Origin: Patulibacter brassicae
Lineage (GTDB): Bacteria; Actinomycetota; Thermoleophilia; Solirubrobacterales; Solirubrobacteraceae
Length of the DNA stretch: 64,000 nt
Reading direction: 5' to 3'
NCBI RefSeq assembly: GCF_033949425.1
Contig: NZ_JAXAVX010000003.1
Location: 1 to 64,000 of the forward strand
A program made the position numbers and the translations under genes. The notes under the pieces are model-generated. The model did no database searches, had not been told where the DNA came from, and saw nothing but the letters and a program-made list of their open reading frames with translations. Below are positions 15,834 through 24,817 of the stretch, one piece after another; positions within the stretch are counted from its first letter, which is position 1, and each line of letters begins with the position of its first letter.

Positions 15834-15902
15834 CGGTCACGCGGAGTCGTGGCGGTCACGCGGAGTCGTGGCGGTCACGCGGAGTCGTGGCGGTCACGCG
15901 CC
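15827..15902. repeat. 19-bp tandem repeat, about four copies, starting at the cobQ stop
   Basis: Units begin at 15827, 15846, 15865 and 15884 with sequence GTCGTGRCGGTCACGCGGA. The first unit contains the cobQ TGA (15831-15833) and an inverted repeat CGTGAC-G-GTCACG (15829-15841), degraded to CGTGGC-G-GTCACG in the later units. It could act as a terminator or be a simple minisatellite. Confidence 0.85.
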
Positions 15903-16404
15903 GGCGCGCGAGGAGGCCGGCCGCCCCGCCTGCGAGGCGTCCCGGGCCGTCGCGGAGAGCGGACCGCGGAAACGGCCTCGGCGTCTGGATCCTGCCTCGC
16001 CATGGGGTCGTTCGGGCGGCCCGGCGCGGCGAACCTCCCCCGCGCAGACGACGGTGCGGGCACGGAGGAGGTTCCGCACCCCACGACGCGTGCGCGAACC
16101 CCGGCACAGCCCCGGCGATCCACGCGCGCCCGACGCCGCACAGGCACACCCCGAGCGGGGACACGCAGTCGCGCAGCCCCGGTCCATGCGAGGCAGGACC
16201 CCGCGAGGGGCGGGACGACCACCTCCACGCGAGCGAGCGCCGATCGAAGGACGGGCCGACCGGTTCCACGCGAGGAAGGACCGCGCGACGCGCTGCCGCT
16301 CGCGACGGCCGCGGCGACCCCAGGAGGCGGCGTCCTCCGCACGAGGGCCCGCAGATGCCCCGGATCGACGCAGCCGTCCTCCCGATCGGGGATGGTTCCC
16401 GTCG
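15903..16404. other. gene-free spacer before trkA with dispersed repeat motif
   Basis: About 500 bp without a convincing gene. GAACCTC (16031-16037) and GAGGTTC (16068-16074) can pair across a 30-nt loop. A motif of the form CCAYGCGAGGMAGGAYC appears at 16185-16200 and 16266-16281 on the plus strand and inverted at 15988-16005, with a partial copy near 16226. I saw no c-di-AMP (ydaO) riboswitch despite the downstream potassium genes. Confidence 0.45.
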
Positions 16405-17760
16405 ATGCGCGCGCTGATCGTCGGGGCCGGGGAGGTCGGCTGGTACCTCGCCGGGCGCCTCGCCCGGGAGGAGCACGAGGTCGTCGTGCTCGATCGCGAT
16501 CCCGATCTGCTCCTGCGCCGCTCGCGTGCGGGGCTCGACGTGCGCGTCGAGAAGGCCGACGCCACGAGTCCGCGCGGGCTGCGGGAGCACCTCGCCGGCG
16601 GCGTCGACCTGTTCGTGGCCGTGACGGCCAGCGACGCGTCGAACCTCCTCGCCTGCCTCCTCGCCCGCGAGCACCACCCCGCCGACCAGCCCCCGCCCCG
16701 GACGATGGCCCGCGTGCGGGACGCCGGCTACTACGCGCCGAACGCCGAGACCGCCGAGGGGACCCTCGGCATCGACCTGCTCGTCTCGCCGGAGCTCGCC
16801 GCCGTCGGCGACCTCTTCTCGACGCTGCGGGTCCGGGGGGCCGTCCGCGTGGAGAGCTTCGCCGGCGGCAAGCTCTCGCTCGCGGAGTGCCTCGTGACCG
16901 AGGGCTCGCCCGCGGCCCATCGCTCGCTCCCCACCCGCCCGCACGCGACCCGCTCGAAGGTCGCCGCGCTGCTGCGCGACGGCCGCGTCCACCTGGCGAC
17001 GAAGGACACCACGCCGCTGCCCGGCGACCACCTCGTGCTCTGCGCGCCGCGCGACCAGCTCAAGGCCGCGTGCCGGGAGATCGACCCGACCGCGGGGCCG
17101 ATCAACCGGGTGGCGATCTTCGGCGCCGGGCAGATCGGCGTGCCGCTCGCCGCGCGCCTCGCCGCCGCCGGGCGCGAGGTGATCGTGCTCGAGCCCGACG
17201 AGCACCGCGCGCGCGACGCCGCCGAGACGCTGAGCCACCGCTCGATCGAGGTCGTCTGGGAGGAGGGCGCCTCCGAGGCGTCGATGCGCGAGGCCGGCGT
17301 GGACACCTGCGACGCGTTCGTCTCGTGCGCCAGCGACGACCGCACGACGCTCCTCGCCTGCACCCACGCCGACCGCCTGGAGCTCGGGCTCGTGCTGGCG
17401 GTCCTCTCGCGCGAGGAGTTCGCACCGCTGGCCGAGGCGCTCGGCGTCGACGGCACGGTCGCCCCGCGCCTGGCCGCCGCCGAGCGGATCCTGCAGACCT
17501 CGCGCGGCGGCGGTGCCCGCAAGAGCACGCTGCTGGCCGACGGGCTCGAGGCGATCGAGTACACGATCGCCGCCGACAACCCGCTCGCCGGCCGCCCGAT
17601 CGTCGGGGCCTTCCCGCGCGAGACGCTCCTCACGGCCATCGTCCGCGACGGCGAGGTGAAGCTCCCGCGGGAGCTCGAGCGGCTGCAGGTCGGCGACGAG
17701 GCGCTCGTGCTGGCCGTCGGCCAGGGCGCGACGCGACTCGGAACGGCGCTCGGCGCGTGA
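16405..17760 (+). CDS. trkA: Trk potassium uptake regulatory protein TrkA
   Basis: A 451-residue cytoplasmic gating subunit with two RCK modules. The first Rossmann domain starts at once (MRALIVGAGEVGWYLAGRL, residues 7-12 GAGEVG), followed by a TrkA-C domain; the second Rossmann domain is near residue 237 (RVAIFGAGQIGVPLAARL) and a final TrkA-C domain ends the protein. NAD(H) or ATP binding to these domains controls the TrkH channel. Length equals E. coli TrkA (about 458). The ATG at 16405 begins the Rossmann fold directly. Its TGA overlaps the GTG of trkH, so the pair is co-translated. Confidence 0.93.
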   Translation: MRALIVGAGEVGWYLAGRLAREEHEVVVLDRDPDLLLRRSRAGLDVRVEKADATSPRGLREHLAGGVDLFVAVTASDASNLLACLLAREHHPADQPPPRTMARVRDAGYYAPNAETAEGTLGIDLLVSPELAAVGDLFSTLRVRGAVRVESFAGGKLSLAECLVTEGSPAAHRSLPTRPHATRSKVAALLRDGRVHLATKDTTPLPGDHLVLCAPRDQLKAACREIDPTAGPINRVAIFGAGQIGVPLAARLAAAGREVIVLEPDEHRARDAAETLSHRSIEVVWEEGASEASMREAGVDTCDAFVSCASDDRTTLLACTHADRLELGLVLAVLSREEFAPLAEALGVDGTVAPRLAAAERILQTSRGGGARKSTLLADGLEAIEYTIAADNPLAGRPIVGAFPRETLLTAIVRDGEVKLPRELERLQVGDEALVLAVGQGATRLGTALGA

Positions 17761-19295
17761 GCAAGGGCCGCGACGCCGACGAGGTGGCGCGGGCGCGCAC
17801 GACGCGCCGGCGCCGGACCGGCCGGCAGCGGCGCCGCAGCGCGCCGATCGGCTCGCGCTTCGGTCCGCTGACCCGTCGCGCGCTCACCGCCGGCATGGTC
17901 GCGATGACCGCGGCCGGCGCGATCTGCACCGCCACCGCGGTCGTCGGCGACGGCGAGGCGGTCGGCGCCTTCGCGATCACCACCGGCGTGGCGCTGCTGG
18001 CCGCGCTCCTCCTGCGCCGCACCTGGGCCAAGCGGGCGATGCCGACCCCGACGGGTCGGGACGGGCTGATGGCCGCCGGCCTGACCTGGGTCGTCACGAG
18101 CCTCTTCGCCGCCGTCCCGCTGCTGCTCTCCGACGCCACGCCCCGGCTGGCCCAGGCGATCTTCGAGGGCACGAGCGGCATCACCACGACCGGCGCCACG
18201 GCGATCGCCGACGTCGACGGACAGGCGCACGCCGTCCTGCTCTGGCGCTCGCTCACGCACTGGATCGGCGGGATCGGCATCGTCGTCCTGCTCGTGGCGA
18301 TCGCCCCGGCGGCGGGCGGCGCCGCGCGTCGCGTCCTGCTCGGCGAGACGAGCCGCGCGACCGAGGAGACCGTGGCGCCGCAGATGCGCGAGACCGCGCG
18401 GATCACCGCGCAGCTCTACCTGGCGGCGACGAGCATCGCCCTGCTCGTCCTGCTCGCCGTCGGGCTGACGCCGTGGGAGGCCGTGAACCACGCGATGTCG
18501 ATCGTGTCCTCCGGCGGGTTCTCGACCCGCACGGCGTCGGCGGGCGGGTTCGACTCGCCGCCGGTCGAGGTCGCGATGCTCGTCCTGATGATCGCCGCCG
18601 GCGTCTCCTACGTCGTCTGGTGGCGCCTCGTGCTGCGCCGCGGCCTGGGTCAGCACGCCGCCGAGCTGCGCGCCTACCTGCTGTTCCTCGTCGCGATGGG
18701 CGTCCTGCTGACCGTCGCGGCCACCGGCAAGGACGCCCCGCACTCCGTCCTGGCGGGGCTCTTCACCTCCGCGTCGCTCGTGACCGGGACCGGGTTCACG
18801 ACCCAGGACCCGGACACCTGGGGCGAGGAGGCCCGGCTGATCGTGCTCATCGCGATGGTCTCCGGCGGGATGGTCGGCTCGACGACCGGCGGCTTCAAGG
18901 TGCGGCGGTGGATGACGCTGTTCGGGGGCGTCCGGGCGGAGATCCAGCGGCAGATCGCACCGCAGCGGATCGTCGTCGTGCGGATCGGCGGCAAGCCGGT
19001 GAACGAGGACACCGTGCGCGCCGCCTACGGCTTCATGGCCGTCGCCTTCATCGCCCTCGTCGGCGGCGCCGCCCTGCTGGCGGCCAACGGCTTCGACCTG
19101 CTCTCGGCGTTCTCGGGCGCCGCGGCCTGCCTCTTCAACGTCGGGCCGGCGCTCGGCGAGCTCGGCGGGGTGGAGTCCTACGCCGAGGTCCCCGACTCCG
19201 GCCTGCTCGGGCTGAGCTTCCTCATGCTCCTCGGCCGCCTCGAGCTCTTCACGGTCCTCGCGCTGTTCACGCGCGGTCTCTGGCGCGCCCGCTGA
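17757..19295 (+). CDS. trkH: Trk potassium transporter membrane subunit TrkH
   Basis: A 512-residue potassium channel-like transporter with a basic, arginine-rich N-terminal tail (about 45 residues) and four M1-P-M2 repeats. Selectivity-filter-like segments are visible: FEGTSGITTTGATAIADVD, NHAMSIVSSGGFSTRTAS, FTSASLVTGTGFTTQDPDTW and SGAAACLFNVGPALGELGG. The glycines in these P loops line the pore. GTG start at 17757 overlaps trkA. Its last 29 bp overlap the 3' end of a convergent MFS gene, so antisense transcription is possible. Confidence 0.93.
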   Translation: MSKGRDADEVARARTTRRRRTGRQRRRSAPIGSRFGPLTRRALTAGMVAMTAAGAICTATAVVGDGEAVGAFAITTGVALLAALLLRRTWAKRAMPTPTGRDGLMAAGLTWVVTSLFAAVPLLLSDATPRLAQAIFEGTSGITTTGATAIADVDGQAHAVLLWRSLTHWIGGIGIVVLLVAIAPAAGGAARRVLLGETSRATEETVAPQMRETARITAQLYLAATSIALLVLLAVGLTPWEAVNHAMSIVSSGGFSTRTASAGGFDSPPVEVAMLVLMIAAGVSYVVWWRLVLRRGLGQHAAELRAYLLFLVAMGVLLTVAATGKDAPHSVLAGLFTSASLVTGTGFTTQDPDTWGEEARLIVLIAMVSGGMVGSTTGGFKVRRWMTLFGGVRAEIQRQIAPQRIVVVRIGGKPVNEDTVRAAYGFMAVAFIALVGGAALLAANGFDLLSAFSGAAACLFNVGPALGELGGVESYAEVPDSGLLGLSFLMLLGRLELFTVLALFTRGLWRAR

Positions 19296-20805
19296 GGGCC
19301 GCTGCGGCGGTCCGCCGACGGCCGGCCCGCCGCTCGCGGCCGCCGGTCTCGGCCGGGTCCTCGCAGGCGCGCGGCCGTCGCGGCCCGCGCATCGCCGCCG
19401 CCGCGACCGGCAGCTCGCCCGTGACGCCGGGCGTCCGGCCCACGCGGGGCAGCGCGCCCGTGACGGCCGGCCGGGTCGCGGCGCCGGCGACCGGCAGCGG
19501 CGCCCGACGATCGACGACCACCGGCAGCTCGCCGGTCACCGCCGCATCGGCCGGCTCGGCCGCGACCGTGGTGGGGGCGACGCCCGCCCGACCGGTCGCG
19601 ATGCCGGCGCGTCGGTAGGCGACCCAGGCTCCGGCGGCCGCGACGAGCGCCGCGGCGCCGCCGAGCGCCATGCCGGCCCGCGGCCCGACCGCGCCGGAGA
19701 GCCAGCCGACGAGGGGCGCGCCGATCGGGGTCGAGCCGAGGAACACGAGCGAGTAGAGCCCCATCACCCGCCCGCGCATCTCCGGCGCCACGTCGAGCTG
19801 CAGCGTCGAGTTCACGCCGGCGGAGAACGTCACCGACGCGACGCCGAGCAGGACGAGCGGCACGAGCTGCAGCGGCAGGCTCGGCGCCCCGGCGGCGAGC
19901 AGCTGGAAGACGCCGAAGAGGGCCGCGGCGACGACGAGCAGCCGCGGGCTGACCGTCGCGCGCGAGCCGGCCGCGAGCGCGCCGGCGATCGAGCCGAGGG
20001 CCATCGTCATCGTCAGGAGCGTGAACGTCGTCGCGGTGCCCTGCCACGTGTCGTGGGCCAGGAGCGGCAGGACGACCTGGAAGTTGAAGGACAGCAGCCC
20101 GACGAGCGCCATCATCCCCAGCGGGATGCGCAGGGCCGGGGTGCGCGCGACGTAGCGCACGCCCTCGCGCAGCGCGCCGGGGCGGCGCGCCGCCCGCGGC
20201 GCCCGGTGCAGCTCGTCGGGGTCGATCCGCCACAGGGCGACGAGCATCGCGACGAACGTCAGCGCGTCGAGCACGAAGCACCAGGCGATCCCGACGAGCG
20301 CGATCGTCGCGCCGGCGATGGCCGGGCCGACGATCCGCGCCGCCTGGATCACGACGCTGTTCAGCGCCACCGCGTTGACGACCCGCTCCGGGCCGACGAG
20401 CTCGATCGGCAGCGACTGGCGCGCCGGGTTGTCGATCGCCATCGCCGCGCCCCGCACGAGCACCATCGCGTAGACGAGCAGCGGCGTCACGACGCCGAGC
20501 GCCGTCGTCGCCGCCAGCACGATCGCCGGCGCCGCCAGGGCCGCCTGGGTGCCGAGGAGCAGCCGCCGCTTGTCCACGCGGTCGGCCAGCAGCCCACCCC
20601 ACGCCCCGAGGAGCATGAGCGGCAGGAACTGCAGGGCGACGGTCAGACCGACGGCGAGGCCGTCGCCGGTGAGCTGGACCATGAGCCACATCGTGGCGAC
20701 GTTCTGGATCCAGTTGCCGGAGACGGAGACGACCTGGCCGCCGAAGTACCGGCGGTAGTTCGGGACCTCGAGGGCGGCGAAGGTGCGGTGCAGGGCGGCG
20801 GTCAC
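19267..20805 (-). CDS. MFS transporter with repeat-bearing cytoplasmic tail
   Basis: A 512-residue MFS protein of the enterobactin-exporter/TetA-like group (MFS_3): VPNYRRYFGGQVVSVSGNWIQ at the start, LGAWGGLLADRVDKRRLL as motif A, then 12 hydrophobic segments. The last about 100 residues are a hydrophilic, probably disordered tail with three copies of a VTGELPV/VTGALPRV motif. The GTG at 20803-20805 overlaps the MarR stop (GTGA), so regulator and transporter are coupled. The 3' end overlaps trkH by 29 bp in convergent orientation. Substrate unknown; the MarR partner suggests drugs or phenolic compounds. Confidence 0.87.
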   Translation of the reverse strand: MTAALHRTFAALEVPNYRRYFGGQVVSVSGNWIQNVATMWLMVQLTGDGLAVGLTVALQFLPLMLLGAWGGLLADRVDKRRLLLGTQAALAAPAIVLAATTALGVVTPLLVYAMVLVRGAAMAIDNPARQSLPIELVGPERVVNAVALNSVVIQAARIVGPAIAGATIALVGIAWCFVLDALTFVAMLVALWRIDPDELHRAPRAARRPGALREGVRYVARTPALRIPLGMMALVGLLSFNFQVVLPLLAHDTWQGTATTFTLLTMTMALGSIAGALAAGSRATVSPRLLVVAAALFGVFQLLAAGAPSLPLQLVPLVLLGVASVTFSAGVNSTLQLDVAPEMRGRVMGLYSLVFLGSTPIGAPLVGWLSGAVGPRAGMALGGAAALVAAAGAWVAYRRAGIATGRAGVAPTTVAAEPADAAVTGELPVVVDRRAPLPVAGAATRPAVTGALPRVGRTPGVTGELPVAAAAMRGPRRPRACEDPAETGGRERRAGRRRTAAAALSGRARDRA

Positions 20806-21296
20806 GTGGTGGCGGGCTCCTCGGCGGGGGACGGGGCGGACGCCGGCGCGGGCGCGGCGTCCTCGAGCAGGCGATCCAGGAGCCCGGCGGCGCGCTCGAG
20901 CAGCTCGCGGTCCTCGGGGCTCAGCGCGGCGACCCGCTCGGCGAGGAACGCGGCCTTCCGCGAGCGGGCCTCCTCCAGCCGCGCCCGCCCCGCCGGGGTG
21001 ATCGTCACCCGGCAGGACCGGCGATCGTCCGGGTCGGGCGCGCGCCGGACGAGGCCCTCGTCCTCGAGCTTCGCGACGATCCGCGTCGCCGACGGGCGGC
21101 GGATCCGCTCGCGGTCGGCGAGCGCGCTGGGGGTCAGCGGCCCGTGGTGCTCGACGGTCGCCAGCGCGGCGGTGAGGGTGGGGCCGAGCCCGGAGCCCGC
21201 CTCCTGCCGCAGCCGGCGCGCGAGCCGGGCGACCGTCAGGCGCAGGTGCCCGGCGAGGCGCTCGGGCGCGGCGGTATCGGAGGATATGGTTCGCAC
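20802..21296 (-). CDS. MarR-family regulator
   Basis: A 164-residue winged-helix regulator: helices with LAGHLRLTVARLARRLRQE, the DNA-binding region TPSALADRERIRRPSATRIVAKLEDEG (about residues 55-82), and the wing DPDDRRSCRVTITPAGRA, which carries the family DxRS-V-LT signature. GTG start at 21294-21296. TAAGGT on the minus strand at 21305-21310 ends 8 nt before it, so the transcript is probably leaderless. It is the first gene of a MarR-MFS operon and probably represses itself through the AT-rich palindrome just upstream. Confidence 0.9.
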   Translation of the reverse strand: MRTISSDTAAPERLAGHLRLTVARLARRLRQEAGSGLGPTLTAALATVEHHGPLTPSALADRERIRRPSATRIVAKLEDEGLVRRAPDPDDRRSCRVTITPAGRARLEEARSRKAAFLAERVAALSPEDRELLERAAGLLDRLLEDAAPAPASAPSPAEEPATT

Positions 21297-21297
21297 T

Positions 21298-21310
21298 GGT
21301 AATTACCTTA
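21298..21310 (-). promoter_or_regulatory. MarR-type operator overlapping the -10 element
   Basis: GGTAATTACC (21298-21307) is a perfect palindrome in a local AT-rich patch, immediately before the start codon and overlapping the TAAGGT hexamer. Such placement would block the promoter when the MarR protein binds. Confidence 0.55.
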
Positions 21311-21387
21311 GCAAACCTTCTGCCGCCCGCGCGTGCGGTGCGACACGCCCGCCGGCGCACGGGGGCCTCCGCTGCTTCCCGCCCGCG

Positions 21388-23013
21388 TCAGCGGCCCTCG
21401 CGCGCCTCGAGCAGGTCGCGGTCGACGTCGAACCGCTCCGGGTCGGCGGCCTCCCACCAGGTCGCCCACGGGCCCGGCGGCTCGGTCAGCAGCTCGCCGT
21501 CGCGCAGCCAGTGGAAGAGCTCGCCGTACTGCTGCGAGTGGGCCGCGTCGATCCGGCGGCGCAGCTGGGAGCGGCGCAGCTGCGACGGCTCGGCGCACCC
21601 CATCGCGGCGGAGATCCGCAGGGCGCTGCGCACCGTCGCGTCCTGGAACCGCGCGACCCGCGGCGCCTTGTCGGACGGCACGAGCGAGCGCGACCGCTTG
21701 GGATCCTGCGTCGCGACCCCGGACGGGCAGGTGTTCGCGTGGCAGCGGACGGCCTGGATGCAGCCGACGGCGAACATCATCGCCCGCGCGCTGTTCGTGA
21801 AGTCCGCGCCCTGCACGATCCGCTTGACGATGTCGGCGCCCGTCGCGATCTTGCCGCTGGCCCCGACGCGGACGCGGTCGCGCAGGCCGCAGCCGACGAG
21901 CGCGTTGTGGACGAACAGCAGGCCCTCGGTCAGCGGCAGGCCGACGTGGTCCTCGAACTCCAGCGGCGCGGCGCCCGTGCCGCCCTCGGCGCCGTCGACG
22001 ATGACGAAGTCGGGCGCGGTGCCCTCGTCGAGCATCGCCTTGCAGACCGCGAGGAACTGCACGCGCGACCCGACGCAGAGCTTGAAGCCGACGGGCTTGC
22101 CGCCGCTGAGCTCGCGCATCCGCACGAGGAACCGGACGAGCTCCCGCGGGGTCGCGTAGACCCGGTGCCCGGGCGGCGAGACGCACGTGACGCCCGCCGG
22201 CACCTCGCGCGCGGCGGCGATCTCGGCGGTGACCTTCGGCCCCGGCAGGACGCCGCCGATCCCGGGCTTGGCGCCCTGCGAGATCTTCAGCGAGACCATC
22301 TTCACCTGGTCGTCGGCCGCCTGCTCGGCGAACCGCTCCGGGTCGAAGTCGCCGTCGGGCGTGCGGCAGCCGAAGTACCCGGTGCCGACCTCCCAGACGA
22401 GATCGCCGCCGGGCTCGCGGTGGTACCGCGAGATCCCGCCCTCGCCCGTGTCGTGGGCGAACCCGCCGAGCCGCGCGCCCTCGTTCAGCGCCCGGATCGC
22501 GTTGCCCGACAGCGCGCCGAAGCTCATCGCCGAGACGTTCAGCAGCGCCATGTCGTAGGGCCGCGCGCAGTCGGGACCGCCGATCCGGACCCGCGGCGGC
22601 GGATCGCCGGGGCCCGGGGGCGCGACGGGCGCCATCGAGTGCACGAGGTACTCCCGCTCGACGCCCTCGAGGTCGAGCTCGGTCCCGAACGGCGACTCGG
22701 CCTCGTCGCCCTTGGCCCGCTCGTAGACGATCGAGCGGGTGTCGCGGTCGAACGGCCGCCCCGCGGTGTCGGACTCCACGAAGTACTGCTGGATCTCGGG
22801 TCGCAGGTCCTCGGCGACCCACCGCAGGTGGCCGGTCAGCGGGTAGGTCCGCAGCACGGAGTGGCGCCGCTGCAGCAGGTCCCACGCCGCGAGCGCGGTG
22901 AGGGCGAGGAGCGGCGCGGCGGCCCACCACCACCCCGCGCCCGACGCGAGCGCCAGCGCGGTCGTGACGAGGGCGAGCAGGGCGACGAGGGCGGCGGGCA
23001 GGAAGCGGAGCAC
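21388..23013 (-). CDS. FMN-binding glutamate synthase family protein (GltB central-domain type)
   Basis: A 541-residue protein: two N-terminal transmembrane helices (about residues 4-45), then the FMN-binding synthase barrel of large-subunit glutamate synthase. Signatures: NVSAMSFGALSGNAIRALNEG, HDTGEGGISRYHR, KISQGAKPGIGGVLPG, DGAEGGTGAAPLEFEDHVG, and the iron-sulfur cysteines in GCIQAVRCHANTCPSGVATQDP. It lacks the N-terminal glutaminase domain of true GltB, so it cannot use glutamine by itself; such stand-alone, membrane-anchored homologues are widespread but of unsettled function. GTG start at 23011-23013 with a GGAGG about 11 nt upstream. It stands alone. Confidence 0.88.
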   Translation of the reverse strand: MLRFLPAALVALLALVTTALALASGAGWWWAAAPLLALTALAAWDLLQRRHSVLRTYPLTGHLRWVAEDLRPEIQQYFVESDTAGRPFDRDTRSIVYERAKGDEAESPFGTELDLEGVEREYLVHSMAPVAPPGPGDPPPRVRIGGPDCARPYDMALLNVSAMSFGALSGNAIRALNEGARLGGFAHDTGEGGISRYHREPGGDLVWEVGTGYFGCRTPDGDFDPERFAEQAADDQVKMVSLKISQGAKPGIGGVLPGPKVTAEIAAAREVPAGVTCVSPPGHRVYATPRELVRFLVRMRELSGGKPVGFKLCVGSRVQFLAVCKAMLDEGTAPDFVIVDGAEGGTGAAPLEFEDHVGLPLTEGLLFVHNALVGCGLRDRVRVGASGKIATGADIVKRIVQGADFTNSARAMMFAVGCIQAVRCHANTCPSGVATQDPKRSRSLVPSDKAPRVARFQDATVRSALRISAAMGCAEPSQLRRSQLRRRIDAAHSQQYGELFHWLRDGELLTEPPGPWATWWEAADPERFDVDRDLLEAREGR

Positions 23014-23245
23014 GGTGCGGGAGGCCTCCGGTCGGGGGAAGGTCCGAGGAGAGCTTCCCCGGTCCGGGCCCCGACCCCGGCCATCCCGGCGCGTCGCCGC
23101 GCCCGATCGACGCGCCGCGACGCGACGCCCGGCCGTCGAGCGGCGCGCCGTCCGGCGGTGGCCGCCCGGTGCCGGGACGCCGCGCCGATCGCCACGGTGA
23201 TCTGCGCGCGGCTCCGGGGGCCGCCGTCCGTGCGCCGGGCGCGCC

Positions 23246-24805
23246 TCAGTCGGGCCGGAGCTCCGGCCGGCCGTCGGGCACCGTGAACCGCGCGGCCACG
23301 CCGATCGGGGCATCGGGCCGCGAGACGTACGGCAGGTGGCGGAACTCCGCCGTCGCCTGCGCCCGGGTGAGCTCGACGTGGACGTAGCCGCGCCGGCTCT
23401 GCTGGAACTTCACCTGCGGGTTGTCGGGCAGCACCGGGCTCGGCGCGTCGGTCGTGCCGTCGCCGCCGGAGGTGATCGAGGTGCCGATGAGCTCGACGGC
23501 GACCGGGGTCGACGCGGGATCGCGGACGTCGCGGTTGACCTGGCAGGCCCACGAGGCGTGGACGTCGCCCGTGACGACGAGCGGGTTGCGCACGCGTCGG
23601 TCCGTCAGGCCCTGCAGGAAGCGGTCCCGCGCGACCGGGTAGCCGGCCCAGCCGTCCATGTAGAGCTTCTGCCCGGGACCGGCCTGCTGGTCGATCGCCG
23701 TCAGCGGGATCTGGTTGCCGATGACGTTCCAGCGCGCGCCGGACCGCTCGAGCGCCCCGAGGACGCGGCGCTCCTGGTCGGCGCCGAGGAACGTCCGGCC
23801 CGGGTCGTCCCAGCCGGCGCACGGCTCCTTGTTGCCGTCGCCGCACGCCTGGTCGGCGCGGTACTGGCGGGTGTCGAGCATCGTGAACTGCGCGAGGTCG
23901 CCGTAGGGCAGCGTCCGGTCCAGGAGCAGGTTCGGTCCCCGGTTGCGGCTGCGCCGGCGCAGCGGCATGTGCTCGTAGTAGGCGCGGTAGGCCGCGGCCC
24001 GCCGCGTCGCGAAGGCGTCCTCGGGATCGTCGTCCTGGCTGACGAGGCCGGCGTAGTTGTTGTCGACCTCGTGGTCGTCCCAGATGACGACGAACGGGTG
24101 CGCGGCGTGCGCGGCCCGCAGGTCCGGGTCCGAGCGGTACTGCGCGAGGCGACGCCGGTAGTCGAAGAGCGAGGTGATCTCGCGCCCGACGTGCTGGCGG
24201 GGCTGGGTCGGGGCGCCCGGGCCGCCCTCGTAGATGTAGTCGCCGAGGTGCAGCACGAGGTCGAGGTCCTGGCGGGCCACGTCCTTCCAGGCGGTGTAGT
24301 AGCCGGCCTCGAGGTGCTGGCAGCTGGCGAACGCGAAGCGCAGCGCGTCGGGCGAGGCGCCGAACGCCGGCGCGGTGCGGGTGCGGCCGACCGGGCTGAT
24401 GTCGAGGCTCGCCGCGGTGCCGACCGCGAAGCGGTACCAGTACTCGCGCTGCGGCCGCAGGCCGTCGAGCTCGACGTGGACGCTGTGGGCGGCCTGGCGG
24501 TCGGCGACGGTCGCCCCGGTCCGCACGACCTTGCGGAAGGCCTCGTCCTCGGCGACCTCCCAGCGGACGCGGACGCGGTCGGGGCCGATCCGCTCGACGC
24601 CGAGCGCGTCGGTGGCCAGCCGGGTCCACAGCACGACGCCGTCCGGCGACGGATCGCCGGACGCGACGCCGAGCGCCCACGGCGTCGACGGGAGCGCGAC
24701 GCGCGTGCGGGCGAAGGCCTGGGAGAGCGGGAAGCCGGTCGCGGCGGCGGCACCGGCGCCGGCGAGGCCGGAGCGCAGCAGGGATCGACGGGTCAGGGTC
24801 GACAC
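23246..24805 (-). CDS. phoD: PhoD-type alkaline phosphatase/phosphodiesterase, Tat-exported
   Basis: A 519-residue secreted metallophosphoesterase. A twin-arginine signal opens the protein (TRRSLLRSGLAGAGAAAATG), followed by a fibronectin-like N-terminal domain (WALGVASGDPSPDGVVLWTR) and the catalytic domain with FASCQHLEAGY, LHLGDYIYEGG, IWDDHEVDNNYAG and VVTGDVHASWACQ, whose Asp/His/Asn residues bind Fe and Ca in PhoD. It would release phosphate from diesters or wall teichoic-type polymers outside the cell. The GTG at 24803-24805 is favoured over ATG 24818-24820 because a perfect AGGAGG sits 6 nt before the GTG. Confidence 0.9.
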   Translation of the reverse strand: MSTLTRRSLLRSGLAGAGAAAATGFPLSQAFARTRVALPSTPWALGVASGDPSPDGVVLWTRLATDALGVERIGPDRVRVRWEVAEDEAFRKVVRTGATVADRQAAHSVHVELDGLRPQREYWYRFAVGTAASLDISPVGRTRTAPAFGASPDALRFAFASCQHLEAGYYTAWKDVARQDLDLVLHLGDYIYEGGPGAPTQPRQHVGREITSLFDYRRRLAQYRSDPDLRAAHAAHPFVVIWDDHEVDNNYAGLVSQDDDPEDAFATRRAAAYRAYYEHMPLRRRSRNRGPNLLLDRTLPYGDLAQFTMLDTRQYRADQACGDGNKEPCAGWDDPGRTFLGADQERRVLGALERSGARWNVIGNQIPLTAIDQQAGPGQKLYMDGWAGYPVARDRFLQGLTDRRVRNPLVVTGDVHASWACQVNRDVRDPASTPVAVELIGTSITSGGDGTTDAPSPVLPDNPQVKFQQSRRGYVHVELTRAQATAEFRHLPYVSRPDAPIGVAARFTVPDGRPELRPD

Positions 24806-24811
24806 GGTGGA

Positions 24812-24817
24812 CCTCCT
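24812..24817 (-). promoter_or_regulatory. AGGAGG ribosome-binding site fixing the phoD start
   Basis: AGGAGG on the minus strand, 6 nt before GTG 24803-24805. It overlaps the alternative ATG codon, which therefore cannot use it. Confidence 0.7.

Noticed and set aside
15827..15902. CRISPR-like short repeats after cobQ
   Set aside because: The 19-bp units are directly adjacent with no spacers, so this is a minisatellite.
15903..16404. c-di-AMP (ydaO-type) riboswitch before trkA
   Set aside because: Conserved core segments were not found by eye; only unrelated repeats are present.
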